Positions 52,747-62,859 of a stretch of 64,000 nt of DNA are shown here, piece by piece. The translations under genes and the position numbers were made by a program. The notes beneath the pieces were generated by a model, which made no database searches, was not told the origin of the DNA, and saw only the letters and a program-made list of their open reading frames with translations. The DNA is taken from the NCBI GenBank assembly GCA_963971575.1, contig OZ020616.1, forward strand, positions 34,204,306 to 34,268,305. Direction: 5' to 3'. How positions within the stretch are numbered: position 1 is the first letter of the stretch; every line of letters begins with the position of its first letter. The DNA is from Liopterus haemorrhoidalis. Taxonomy: Eukaryota > Arthropoda > Insecta > Coleoptera > Dytiscidae.

Positions 52747-53667
52747 AATATCAATTATGTTTTCCATAGCCGAGTTTACGTCATTATTGTTACTGTCAAA
52801 ATTTATGTTCCTTATCAAATTTTTTAATTTATTTATATCAGAGAAAATTTTTAAAGTTATTTTTGGAGACTGGTGTGTTATTTAATTTTGAAAAATTTAC
52901 AGTTAACATAGTTACATAATGGTCAGTAATTGTTTTAAATATGACAGAAAACATATTTGCTGGATCCAGTCTTGATTTTATCGCAATATGATCTATGCAC
53001 GTTTTACTAGTTACCGTAACTCTAGCCGGTTGATTAATACAAGACGTGTAGCCATATTGTGATAAAATATTTAAATAATCGTTTGAAAAGAGATGTTTAG
53101 AATTATCCAATATATCGATGTTAATGTCACCAAAAACGATTTCGTGTTCTAATTTTGTAATATTGTTTAAATAATTATCTAATGTTTCCAAGAAAGAATT
53201 ACAATTATGATCAGGTGGTCTATAAATACCTGTGACACCTATTTTAAGTTTATTTGCGTTTAATTCGGCCCTTAAAAAGTTAAAATTGTTATCTATTGTA
53301 ACTACTTTATGTTTAATATTTTCTCTTATGTATAATATTACTCCATCGTTTTGGTTAATAACACCATTATTGTAATATGCTCTATATCCACTTATATTGA
53401 ATAGTTGTATATTATGAACTTGCCATGTTTCAGACAGTACTATAACATCAAATTTTCTTTTTACTGAAGATAACAGTATCTCCAGTTGGTCGAAATTTTT
53501 ATTAATACTTCTAATATTTATACTAAGAATATTTAAGCCTAAAAAATTGTTACCAAAATCTTCAACAGCTTTATTATATTTTTTTAAGTTACTAGTAGCT
53601 AGGGTATTTACATTTTTAATTTATAATTTTTTAATATATTCTTCCATTACGAAATTGGGTGTATATA

Positions 53668-54548
53668 CAAGGTGTCTCAAAAGAAATTTTATATTTAGTG
53701 GATCGATTAAAAAAAAAGTAAGCCGTATATAGAAAAAATGTTTATTAATTATTAAAATACACTTTTTGGGGATTTATTTCTTAAAAATAATATCGTCTAA
53801 ATGTAGACCCTCGCGTTCTCGGCACTCATTTAATCGAACAGTAAAATTAATTATGACGTCTCGGCAGGTGGACTCAGGGATGGCTGCCATTTCGTGACGG
53901 ATATTTTCTTTCAAATGCGCCAGTGATGTCGGTTTATTGGCGTTTCGGATTCGTTGCACTCCAGTAGCGGCAATTCTGCTTATTTACGTGGCCATTAAGA
54001 TGAAAATGAGCTTCATCCGAAAACAAAATGTTGGTAAACGTTGAAAATCGCTCAATCACCTGATTTACGAAATTAAGCCTCTGACTGGCATCTTGGGGCT
54101 TTAATTCTTGCACCAATTGAATTTTGTAGGGGTGCAGGTTTAGGTCTTTGTGCATAATGCGATGTAATGATGATCTATGCACATTTAAAGCACTTGCGCG
54201 CTTCCGAATTGAAAGGTTCGGGTCGTCACGAACAGACTGATTAACATTCTCCACGTTTTCTACCGTTCTTGATGACCTAGGTCGCCCGGATTTTGATTTA
54301 TCCAGCGTTGTACCAGTCTCTTCAAACTTTTTAACCCAATGTCGAATGAGAGGAATGCTTGGCGCATCATTTAAGTGGCGAAAGAAAACTCTCGCACGCA
54401 TAACGCGCGGTCTGCTCCCGAGAAACACTCCATAGCGACTGAATTCCCAAGAGCCAGGCTACCGATTGACATAACCCCCGCGCCCCTCGGATACGTTGCG
54501 TTCACGCAGTAAGCTAAATAAATATAAAATTTCTTTTGAGACACCTTG
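53668..54548 (-). mobile_element. Tc1/mariner-type element, internally deleted, TA TSD
   Basis: 881 bp, TA flanks at 53666-53667 and 54549-54550. Inverted ends CAAGGTGTCTCAAAAGAAAT at both sides, continuing TTTATATTTA: nearly 30 bp and almost perfect, suggesting a young copy. It splits the LINE 50466-55420 between ORF1 and the endonuclease. Confidence 0.93.
53774..54428 (-). pseudogene. Tc1/mariner-type transposase with catalytic centre deleted
   Basis: The first frame from 54428: a helix-turn-helix region, SIPLIRHWVKKFEETGTTLD, KSGRPRSSRTVENVENV, a second DNA-binding region NLSIRKRASALNVHRSSLHR and the first catalytic aspartate in LFSDEAHFHLNGHVNKQNCR. It then passes, by an internal deletion near 53965, to MQRIRNANKPTSLAHLKENI and the C-terminus at 53774. 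The second and third acidic residues are absent. The AHFHLNGxVNKQNCR signature marks an insect IS630-Tc1-mariner lineage distinct from classical mariner and Tc1. Confidence 0.85.
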
Positions 54549-54591
54549 TATATAGCATTGATAATTAGAACCTAAAAATCGGCATTACAAA

Positions 54592-55312
54592 CTATTCAGC
54601 AAAAATTTTGTTTAAAATATCGGCTTCATTGAAGATTCTAATAACTACAGAGTTTTCCGATTTCCTAACTAATACCTTACTGTGTTTGAACCAGACGTAT
54701 TTGTTGTTACATTCACGTGCTCGAATTTTGGCTGCTCGTAAAAGGATCTTGTTTTGAGGTGTAAGATATTCTGAGATGAAGATTTTTTCTCCGATATCGA
54801 AGCCAGGGATGTTTCGGTTGGTGTTAATTAGCGATTTCTTCGTCCTGGTAGTGATACGCGCAACAATTGAGGGGCATACGTTCGGTTTAGCGCTGCGAAT
54901 ACGGTGAGATACGTCAATTTCCTCATGTTTTAAATCAACTTGCAGTTCTTTTGCAATTTTAAAGACAATATCCTTACAGTTTTCTTCACGTGTTACGGGC
55001 ACTCCAAATATTTCCAAATTTTGATTCCTTGTATATTGCTGTAGGTTTCCAACTTGCTCCTCAAGATTTTTTATCTTTTTCGCTATTATAATCGGATAAT
55101 AGCTCTACCTGCTTTTGTAAATTTTTAGTTTCTATATTATTTTTTTGGATTTCCTTTATCATGTTATCGTACTGGTCAGATATATAGGTTATCGATTTTT
55201 TGAACTCACTGAATTCATCCTTTATCGAAGAAAGGTTATTTATTTTTGATGAGAGATCGTCGATTTTTTGTTCCAGCCTAGCTATAGTACTATTGTTCGA
55301 TTCGCGGGTCAT
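54592..55312 (-). pseudogene. LINE ORF1 (coiled coil plus FP25-like domain), frameshifted
   Basis: The first part from 55312 (MTRESNNSTIARLEQKIDDL, then repeated IxxLxx and QKQVELLSDYNSEKDKK) is a coiled coil. After a frameshift near 55080 it continues KIKNLEEQVGNLQQYTRNQN and EIFGVPVTREENCKDIVFKI, through SHRIRSAKPN, SIVARITTRTKKSLI, IFISEYLTPQNKILLRAAKI and YVWFKHSKVLVRKSENS. This C-terminal part resembles the domain named after the baculovirus FP protein that many insect LINE ORF1 proteins carry, thought to be RNA-binding. Ends at 54592 with a stop. Role: element RNA-binding chaperone. A single frameshift is visible. Confidence 0.8.
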
Positions 55313-55420
55313 TTTTAAATATGAATTTATGTCAGACCTTGCAACTTCGCCACAGACATCTGTACGTAGAACACAGGTATTGAATCGGTTACGTCACAAC
55401 GACCAGCGCGCACTTGAATA

Positions 55421-56286
55421 GTTCTTATCTCCACTGGTTATTATTTCACTAGTTTTATTATAACTTTTATAATAGTTTGTTTAATGGATTATTGTGAGTT
55501 TTAGTTAGTTAATGATTACCACTGCACAGTAAAAATTAGAGGATTTTTTTGTTTTCACTCTTGATTTATAATTTATGTTTTTAATAAAGTTTTAGAAGCT
55601 TTTATACGGAGGTATTTATCACACGTCTATGACCTTCGACAAATTTTTAACAATCCCAATATACCTAAAATTATATTTGTATTCGATTTTATTGTTATTT
55701 ATTAACTATAATACAAATACACATCACCTTAAATTTTATATAAATCAGTATAAAATTTCCATACGGATTTATTTATAATTTATTCAGTAGAACTGTTTTC
55801 AAATAAATATCTATTATGAATATAGTCAATAAAAATATTTAAAAACATTCAACATCTATATTAATTTTGTATGCTAGTTTGAACTAAGCCAACATGTAAC
55901 GTATTCCCTCTCACGCTCTGATTGTTCAAAAGTTATGATACAACCTTTACTTTAATAATCTTGACAATAAACAGCATAGCAATTGCAATAGGATGTTCTC
56001 ATGGTTTGGTCTACAAAGAAACATCTTGGCGTCAAACGTTTCGTGAGTGATAACGATGTTGAACGAGAGGTACGCATGTGACTAAGACTGCAGCCCAAAG
56101 ACTTTCATACAGCAGGCATTAGGTCATTGATAAAGCGATGGAATAAGTGTATTAATGTTGGTGACGACTTTGTTGATAAATAAATTTGTTTTCGGCTAAA
56201 TATTTCTTTGAGTATTTTTTTAATAGCATTTTGTGACTTCTTTAAAAAATTACTGACTTCCCTTCGTATATAAGACATACTATAAA
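55421..56286. other. No recognised gene
   Basis: AT-rich. A minus-strand sequence near 56020-56040 (CACTCACGAAACGTTTGACG) resembles the GAAACG end of Penelope-type repeats but lacks a complete core. Confidence 0.4.
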
Positions 56287-56339
56287 AATTTATTATAGTA
56301 TTAGCAGTTGTTGCCGGCCGTAAATATGCAAGAGTCAGT

Positions 56340-56476
56340 TTGCTATATAGCAGGGGATATACTACACAGGGAACATGGAAAGATCTGACAATGAACATAG
56401 CCAGATGGAGGACTTATGTGAGTGAGGCCAAAAGTAAACCTGACTGACAGTGCCCGAAGAAGAAGAAGAAGAAGGT
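56340..56476 (+). mobile_element. LINE 3' end with (GAA)n tail
   Basis: Short plus-strand LINE end: GTWKDLTMNIARWRTYVSEA-type codons followed by a stop, then CCCGAAGAAGAAGAAGAAG ending at 56475. It is inserted into the copia RNase H end at 56476 and gives the minus-strand reading an artificial leucine run. Confidence 0.6.
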
Positions 56477-57060
56477 TGTCTACATTCATCTTGGCAGTAC
56501 ATAATCTGTGTTTCGCAAATATCAAACCTTTTGTTAAAATATCGGCCATCATTTCATTTGTTGAAATATATTCAATTTCAATTTTTTCATTTTCAACGGC
56601 TTCTCGAACAAAATGATGCCTGATATCTATATGTTTTGTTCTTGAATGGTATACCGAATTTTTCGCCAAAATTCCAGCGCCAATATTATCACAATATATT
56701 TTTAATTTTCCTTCTTGTATATGTAATTCTTCCAAAATATTTTTTAAGTATATGGCTTCTTTTGTTGCCTCCGATAGTGCCCTATATTCGGCTTCCGTAC
56801 TTGACAAAGCTACCGTTCTCTGCTTCTTTGTTCATTATTAATATTATTTTCGTTATCGGATTCATTCGAAGATCAGGGACATATAAAACATCGTTCAATA
56901 ATATATCTGATACAAATTTTCCATTATCTAATGTTAACTTATTGTTCCGTCTGCCTTCAATATTTGTGGATGTATTGGTTGCTAATTTGACTATACTTTT
57001 CTCTATTCGTAAATTATTTTTAACTTTTCATGTGCGATGTACATCCACTATCCAAACACC
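56477..57060 (-). pseudogene. Ty1/copia remnant: protease joined directly to RNase H
   Basis: From 57060 downward: NGVWIVDVHR/NKWCLDSGCTSHM (aspartic protease signature DSG), then LATNTSTNIEGRRNNKLTLD, LLNDVLYVPDLRMNPITKI (gag-pre-integrase segment). At about 56840 the sequence jumps to KQRTVALSSTEAEYRALSEA, KEAIYLKNILEELHIQEGKL, KIYCDNIGAGILAKN, HSRTKHIDIRHHFVREAVEN and EIEYISTNEMMADILTKGL, the copia RNase H domain with D, E and H residues kept. Integrase and reverse transcriptase are entirely deleted. Only the RNase H part is an open frame. Confidence 0.88.
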
Positions 57061-57707
57061 ATTTACTTTTATCGTCTTGTCAATAACTTAATTCACCATA
57101 ATTAAAATAATCAAAATCATGTACCCAATTTACATAAATTTTTAGAAATTCGCTGTAGAATTTCTCCGTCAAATACTTGATATTGTTACTGATTTTTACG
57201 AGGTATTACTGTATATTTATGTATATCAATTTTTCTATCTGTACTGGCCTTTCTCGTAATATTCGAGACATTTGCCGAGCTGTTCAGAGACGCACGTTCA
57301 GTTGTAAAGGTAGTCATGTTCATTTTGTCTCCTTAAAATTCAGATATCGCCATAGAGTGTACGCTACTTGTAAAGATTATCGTTACATGTTGCAGTTCTC
57401 GATACATGAAAATAAAAAACTCATGATTTTATAAAAGGGACGTTGACACATGAAAGGAGACGTAACTTGTTATTCCTTCTTATAGATGTTATTCATATTT
57501 CTTTTCATATAATAGTATGGAGGTTCGATGTATTATCACTTGCATATATAGTGACCATATTTTTTTTAGAAAACATAAAATGACATAAAAAAGGAAAACA
57601 AACTTAAAAAAGGTTAATTGAACAGAGTTTTCCGTTATTTCTAGGTGAAACATATTAAATAGAAGTATAAAAAGTAAAAACACTAGGTTAAGTTTTACAA
57701 ATTCTTT

Positions 57708-57755
57708 AATATTCGATACGTATTTCGGCTGTGATATCATTATCCATAGTTTCTT
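57708..57755 (-). ncRNA. Degenerate hammerhead-like motif (candidate D)
   Basis: Minus strand: GATAATGATATCACAGCCGAAATACGTATCG. GAAA and a GATATCACAGCC stem-II-like segment are kept, and the CTGATGA box is altered to ATGGATAA. Probably a decayed Penelope-type end. Confidence 0.35.
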
Positions 57756-57844
57756 ACAAACTAGTTTGAACAGGAATTTTTTATCGGATTATTTTTTAGA
57801 AAAAAGTTAATTTTTTGAGTCGTTTAAACATCTAGATTTCTTTG

Positions 57845-58140
57845 CTTGCAAGGCATACAAAGAAGAGTTTCTTGTGGAGTACCAGCGATGAAGAATGGAG
57901 CTATTTCGACAACTTGAAACGCAAAAAATCATGGGTTTATCCTGATCAACCATCAACGTCGACACTAAAGCCATGCTCTCTATTTGATGGGATATGGAGG
58001 GTGTCGTGTATCATGAGCTGTTAAAACCAAGGGAACAATCACCACCTAAACCGCAACGTTATCGACAATAATTTGAGAAAACATCCATCAATTACATCAA
58101 AACGCCGGAAAGTGATTATTCTCCATAACACTGGAACCAA
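57845..58140 (+). pseudogene. mariner transposase middle fragment
   Basis: KKSFLWSTSDEEWSYFDNLK, then KSWVYPDQPSTSTLKP (cognate of TGDE.W..YDN..R..SW..PG..), after a frameshift GVVYHELLKPREQS and QRYRQ, then NLRKHPSITSKRRKVIILHN. The first catalytic aspartate is kept (SDEEW). The position of the second (normally LHDNA) reads HNTGT. Neither end nor N-terminus is present. A fifth mariner lineage in the window by sequence. Confidence 0.8.
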
Positions 58141-58369
58141 GAGTCTCGTGGGGGATCAAGCCCGTGTGGGCTCACTTGGTCGCGTGCCTTTGTCTCTACG
58201 TACATATGTTTATTTATATAGAAATACATAATTTTGTTTTAAATAAAAATAAATGTTAATGACGTTAACTATAATACAATGCTTAAAAACAAAAAAATCT
58301 GTAACAGTGACGGCCTATTTATGGCTCCAGTAATCGAGACAGAGGTTGCCAGTTTGATTCACCGTTTCT

Positions 58370-59790
58370 CTGACAACTTAAAAAATTAAAATTAGCGAAA
58401 ATAATTCCAGTATTTAAAAAAGGAAATGCTAATGAGCCGAATAATTATCTGTCTGATCGACATTACCCCAATATTTTCTAAAATAATTCAAAAACCGATC
58501 AAAAACAGAATTTTTAATTTTCTAGAAAATTGTAATTTCTTTTCAGAAAATTAATTTGAGTTTAGGATTAATCGGTCCACAGCTAAAGTAGCTACATTAT
58601 TATTAAATAAAACAATGAAAAGTATTGAAAAAGGTTTGCACTGAGCAAGGCTTTTGACTGTGTTTGTCCAAAAAAATTAGACGATAAACTCCAATTTTAC
58701 GGTATTCGAGGTAAAATTTTAGATCTCATAGTGTCTTTGATCTCAACCAATGTGTCTTTTTCAATAATACCCTGTCACCGGCACTGAATATTGACATGGG
58801 CATAGGGCAAGGTACTATTTTGGGCCCGTTTTTATTTTTAACATTTAATAACGACTTGCCGGATAATATGTCACCCATGACTCTTTGCCAATGACTCGTC
58901 ATTTATTGACGAAGGAATAGAAGTTGATGATGTAAAAAGGGCTCTAAGTGACACCCAAGCTCAAGCCTTACTGTGGTTCTCATCCAATGGGTTAAGCTTT
59001 AATTTGGAAAAAACCAAAGTCGTTTTCAGTTTAAACAGGCACATAAATAATAACGAATTCTACGCTGATGACTATGTAAGGTTTCTTGGATGTCACTTGG
59101 ATACTCGATTAACATAGAAGGAACATATAAATCAGGTGTCCAGCAAACTGAACAAGACCTCATACATGATTAAAAGATTGACGAATACGGTGTCTGCGGA
59201 GATTGTTAGATTGGCCTATTTTTCATATTTTAAGTCAACAGTAACCTACGGCTTTGAACTATGGGGTGCTTCTTCTGGCTTGCAGAGGATTTTCATAATC
59301 TAGAAAAGAGTCATTAGAATAATGGCTGCTGTTAAACCGCGTACGTCATGCAAGCCAATTTTTAAACAATTAAAAATTCTGACTGTCCCGTCTCTATATA
59401 TGTATATTGAGTATCCTAATTTTTATTAAGGAAAGCGACGACAGCATCCTAAAACATTGTGAAGTACATAATCACAACACGAGAGGGAAGGATTTATTCT
59501 CTATACCGAGGTACAAATATAGCTCGACAGGAAATCTGTCCCTGATAAAGGGTATAGATCTCTATAATAATCTGCCTCTAGCGCTCAAAAATTTAAACAT
59601 ATATCAATTTTGAAAAAAATTGAAAAACGTTCTAATAGAGGGAGCCTTTTATAATATAATGGAGTTTAAAACATTCTAAGTTTTGTAAAGTTTTTGTAAA
59701 ATGTAACTTGACTTAAGTTTCTGTATTTTGTTTATACAATTAGCTTCAATAAAGAATTATTATTATATTATTATTATTACATGTTTTTTT
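58370..59790 (+). pseudogene. Decayed LINE ORF2 with (ATT)n tail
   Basis: Plus-strand order: LAKIIPVFKKGNANEPNNY, the ALSKAFDCVCPKKLDDKLQF motif A region with DC for DT, a GIGQGT motif B region, FANDSSFIDEG where YADD would be (changed to AND), SSNGLSFNLEKTKVVFSLN, FLGCHLDTRLT, YFSYFKSTVTYGFELWGASS and NTRGKDLFSIPRYKYSSTG, NNLPLALKNLNIYQF at the C-terminus. A CR1/Jockey-type element with many stops. The polyadenylation-like AATAAA at 59749 is followed by an ATT repeat to about 59780. Confidence 0.88.
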
Positions 59791-60003
59791 TTTTTTTAGT
59801 GCACTCGATAATTTCTGGATTCGCCACTGAGAACGTGTGTAAATGTACACTTGTTTTGGCGCCCCTCATAGCAAGGCGCGCTAAGTCTGTGCCCCTCTGA
59901 TACTGCATTTCATCGCTGTTGTTAATATATAAAATTAATAAATTATTATCTTGTGGTATTTGCTGCATTTAAAATGTTCAGGACAAAAGAAAATACAAAG
60001 GAG

Positions 60004-60036
<33 letters not shown>

Positions 60037-61420
60037 CAATAATGATATTATTGAAGGCGTATGTAATATGGTTCCAGGAAAATAATCTTATTCGCATGGG
60101 TAAATTATATAAGGATAAAAATATTTGACTTATGAAAAAAATATATGATCTACAGCATATGTTGCGACCACTTGAGTCGCAAAATAATTCAAAATTACCG
60201 CTCCTGGTAATATTTATCATTTGTTATTTTTCATATACAATCTAGCGTTCATTGTATACACCGCTAGAATCTTGTATAATTCTGTCTGAGACAGTGACTA
60301 CTCGTTTGTCTTTCAGCGAGAACAGACGTCTTTTTGAGTTTTTATCAAATCTAATATACTGTGTTTCGAGTTTACCAAGACGAGGCTGCGAGCTATTTGG
60401 TCAACTAGAATTTTCGCTTGACCAACACGGGTTCTACGTTTTTTACGAGAAAAAAACCCCGTTTTGGAGCAAGAAGTTCTAATTTTTGATATTTTTTTCT
60501 CAATCAAAAAATATCTATCTATAAAGTTCTCAAGAAGCGTATATTTGGAACTACCAAATATCCAGACGAGAACCAGGAGAACCTAGACCACTCCAGAAGT
60601 TGGGCCAGTAATCAACCGACATCGGCGATTCCACCAGGATATTGTAGAGTCCGATTATGGATAACTGAAGCCAACTTCTGTGTCTGTATTCCATGCTAAG
60701 TATTTTTCCGTATTTTCATACGGAACGCGTGAGTACAAAGGTACAAGCGTTCAGTACCTGTGCGTGCGCACATTGTAAATTTTTCCATTTTGTTAATTTT
60801 GATTCTGTAAATTGTAAATTGAATATTATTTTGTGTATGGTTTCTCACCCCAATGTATTTGTTTGTGTCGGGGAGAAACATATATTTGTAAAACTTATAT
60901 CACCCGTCTACCGGGTGATCCATTATTTATACTAATTTGCGCTACTTTTTCCCCAATTAAAGTTTGTTTGTTATAAAAATTATTCAAAATAATTTTTCGT
61001 GTTACTCAGAGCAGTTCTACGATATCAGCGGGTAGTTAGGGATTCAAGAGGTCAGATTTGTGTTATTACTCCTCCAGAACCACTGTGTGGGGCCCTTCGA
61101 ATACCTCTACTCCCAGGGAAAACCAAACCACATGTAATAAGTGTCCAAGCATAATCCCTTGGACTGAAATACGTCTGAACCCTGCCTGTCCTTTTTTATG
61201 TTTGTGAGTATAACTCTGCTCTGAAGTAACGCGCCCCCTTTTTCAGCGTTTTTCCTGCAATTCTGCTGCAGGTTAAATCCGCACAAATCACAATTTTCTC
61301 AGCAGAACTGTTTATTAGTCACCACGTGTGGCGGGTCCTACGATCTTAGTCGTAGACCTATGTGACGCCGCGACGCCTGCGTCTATCCTACGAAACCAGC
61401 GCAACGGGCGCCACAGAATA
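59791..61420. other. Mostly unrecognised; hAT-like terminus and (GA)n tract
   Basis: At 59830, reversed, CAGTGGCGAATCCAGAAATT looks like a hAT terminus similar to the one at 62778, but no partner was found. A (GA)n tract lies at 60011-60037. 61330-61420 is GC-rich with imperfect palindromes around CTACGATCTTAGTCGTAG. No coding sequence could be supported. Confidence 0.4.
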
Positions 61421-61422
61421 GT

Positions 61423-61640
61423 ACCTATGAAAATAATAGTTTACCTATGTATTAAATAATTGATCTATGGTTTTAATTTTTGACCTATGGAATTAATTAT
61501 TGAGCTATAGAAACATTTATCGACCTATGAAAATAATTATCAACCTATGTAAATATTTAATAGATCTATGGAAATAATAATATACCTACTGATATAATTA
61601 TTGATCTATAAAATTAATACCTGACCTATATGTACTCTTG
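61423..61640 (+). repeat. Degenerate minisatellite arm, ACCTATG units
   Basis: Nine or ten units of about 20-27 bp, each beginning ACCTATG or a near variant (GATCTATGG, GAGCTATAG) followed by AT-rich AAATAATTATT-like sequence. Units are heavily diverged but evenly spaced. A matching inverted arm lies at 61824-61985. Confidence 0.8.
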
Positions 61641-61654
61641 CACTCTATCGCGAA

Positions 61655-61812
61655 ACGAGCTACCCATCTTCTAGTTTAATGTCAAAACACGATCTTAGGT
61701 TAGGTTAGGTTAGTAAAGGTTTGGTTAAAAGAAGCCGAGCGAAGCGAGTTACCCATCTTCTAGTTTAATGATAAAACACTATCTTAGGTTAGGTTAGATT
61801 AGTAAGCAGATG
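61655..61812 (-). repeat. 89-bp telomere-like core repeat, inverted, two units
   Basis: Reverse-complement copies of the unit at 9522-10080: CCCATCTTCTAGTTTAATG occurs at 61662 and 61751, each followed by AAAACAC.ATCTTAGG, two or three perfect TTAGG units, and GTTTGGTTAAAAGAAGCCGAGCGAAGCGAG in the first. By eye the unit is very similar to the first locus, although the flanking arrays are unrelated. Confidence 0.9.
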
Positions 61813-61823
61813 TCACTAATGTG

Positions 61824-61985
61824 TATAGGTAGTTTATTATAGATCAATTGATAATTTTTTATAGGTCAACCATTAATTTACTATAGATCATTTTTTAATT
61901 ATCTATAGGTAAATGATTGATTTTTTTATAGGTAAAAATATAAAATTTCATAGGTAATATTTGAATTATTAATAGATCATAAAAT
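61824..61985 (-). repeat. Inverted degenerate minisatellite arm, CATAGGT units
   Basis: Units TATAGGTAGTTTATTATAGA, TATAGGTCAACCATTAATTT and similar recur about every 20-27 bp, the reverse complement type of the ACCTATG arm at 61423-61640. Together the arms bracket the telomere-like core. Confidence 0.8.
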
Positions 61986-62119
61986 TAGGATCCATTATAT
62001 AATAAGTTGTGATTTTATGCTTTGCTTAGAAAATTTTTATTTAATTTAAATATAAATGTTAAAATGTAATATATAAAATTTTATAATAGAAACACTTCGT
62101 TACTGCTTAAAAAAATCTA

Positions 62120-62170
62120 TTGTACTAATTCTACGCATTTCGGCTTACTAGCCCATCTTCAGAATACAAT
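62120..62170 (-). ncRNA. Penelope-type hammerhead ribozyme motif (candidate C)
   Basis: Minus strand: CTGAAGA (62163-62157), TGGGCTAGTAAGCC (stem II GGCT/AGCC, 4 bp, loop AGTA), then GAAA (62142-62139) followed by TGCGTAGAATTAGTAC. Core bases are intact. No element body was identified. 62171-62650 has no recognised feature. Confidence 0.55.
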
Positions 62171-62654
62171 ACTGAAAAACGTATTTATACAAAACATTAA
62201 CCGAATAATTTTATTATTATTATTTTTTTAAATACTTCATCGAGTTCCTACAGCTAATTCAATTTATGTAAAGTTTTGTTTCTATTTTTTTGTATAAGTA
62301 AGCTCATCCATTCTCAAAATACATAGGTATATTAATAAATTAATTTAAGTGTAGGGCGCCGGAGCTAAGAACTTTCCGGGGCAGTAAACTTCGCCTTGAA
62401 TAGAGAGAATATGATATGAAATGGTTACCTCAATAATGAAAACAATCAGCTGTTGCCACCACAGAGCTGACCACCACCACAGAATACGTTATCAAATAAG
62501 GTACCATTTATATAAGATACCTTTTAGCATGTTTTAAAATTTTGAAACTAAATCAAGAATGTCAGTTAGATTTTTCACAAGCTGAGGGCTCATCCATAGG
62601 GTAAATATAATATTTAACTAATTCAAAAAAAAAAGAATAAAAAAAAAAAAAAAA

Positions 62655-62777
62655 GTTGTAACTCTCATTTTCTGCAGCAACTTTATTTTAGTATTTCTGT
62701 TAAGAATTATTCGCAAAAAACTTAAAAATGACAAGAGTAAACTTTCACTTCCGGTTGACCTATTCATACCAAAAGGT
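62655..62777 (+). repeat. Dispersed repeat family B, 5' fragment
   Basis: GTTGTAACTCTCATTTTCTG to GAGTAAACTTTCACTTCCGG and TTCATACCAAAAGGT aligns with the first parts of the copies at 16895 and 46445. It is cut at 62778 by a hAT-like terminus. Confidence 0.6.
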
Positions 62778-62857
62778 CAGTGGCGGATCTACATACGGGC
62801 TAATAGGGCTTAAGCCCTGGACCCCAGATCCGCAAGGGGCCTCCAACCTCTCGGACA
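62778..62857 (+). mobile_element. hAT-like left end, interrupted by Tc1
   Basis: Starts CAGTGGCGGATCTACATACG, a common hAT terminus, with a CTTAAGCCCTGGACC and GGGGCCTCC block inside. After 80 bp it gives way, at TA 62858-62859, to the Tc1 element. The right end lies outside the window, so no duplication can be checked. Confidence 0.6.
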
Positions 62858-62859
62858 TA

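Larger units (their letters stand above)
50466..53640 (-). pseudogene. LINE ORF2 endonuclease-reverse transcriptase, inactivated
   Basis: APE-type endonuclease first: LNILSINIRSINKNFDQLEI, VIVLSETW (catalytic E), INQNDGVILYIREN, GIYRPPD, VFGDINIDIL (D) and CIDHIAIK..DH (D, H). Linker at 52548-52186. RT: NYRPISLISTIAKLLEKLIL, NQFGFRADKSTCDAVAKL, IFLDLKKAFDTVNHELLLNK (motif A), then a LLQGTGLSPLLFILYINDLL segment (motif B, with T for the usual G/S after QG). At 51316 the catalytic YADD tyrosine codon has become TAA, so polymerase activity is lost. The C-terminus HTHNTRNKTNIKIVKTNK to 50466 is typical of CR1-group LINEs. Further frameshifts occur near 52180 and 51850. No RNase H. Confidence 0.88.
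50466..55420 (-). mobile_element. Long LINE (CR1/Jockey group), two ORFs, decayed, with two nested insertions
   Basis: The most complete LINE in the window: ORF1 (55312-54592), endonuclease (53640-52760), linker (52548-52186), RT (51843-51300) and C-terminus (50768-50466), all on the minus strand. Insertions: a Tc1/mariner-type element at 53668-54548 between ORF1 and the endonuclease, and a 213-bp ribozyme-bearing insertion at 52534-52746. The ends were not precisely located: coding begins near 55315 and the 3' end lies below 50466. Confidence 0.85.

Noticed and set aside
55200..55421. 73-codon plus-strand frame
   Set aside because: Antisense of the LINE ORF1 coiled-coil region.
56636..57091. 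151-codon plus-strand hydrophobic frame
   Set aside because: Antisense of the copia protease/RNase H remnant.
60252..60507. Opposed frames of 76 and 64 codons
   Set aside because: No motif; a TTTCAG before 60321 could be an acceptor but no donor follows in frame at a sensible distance.
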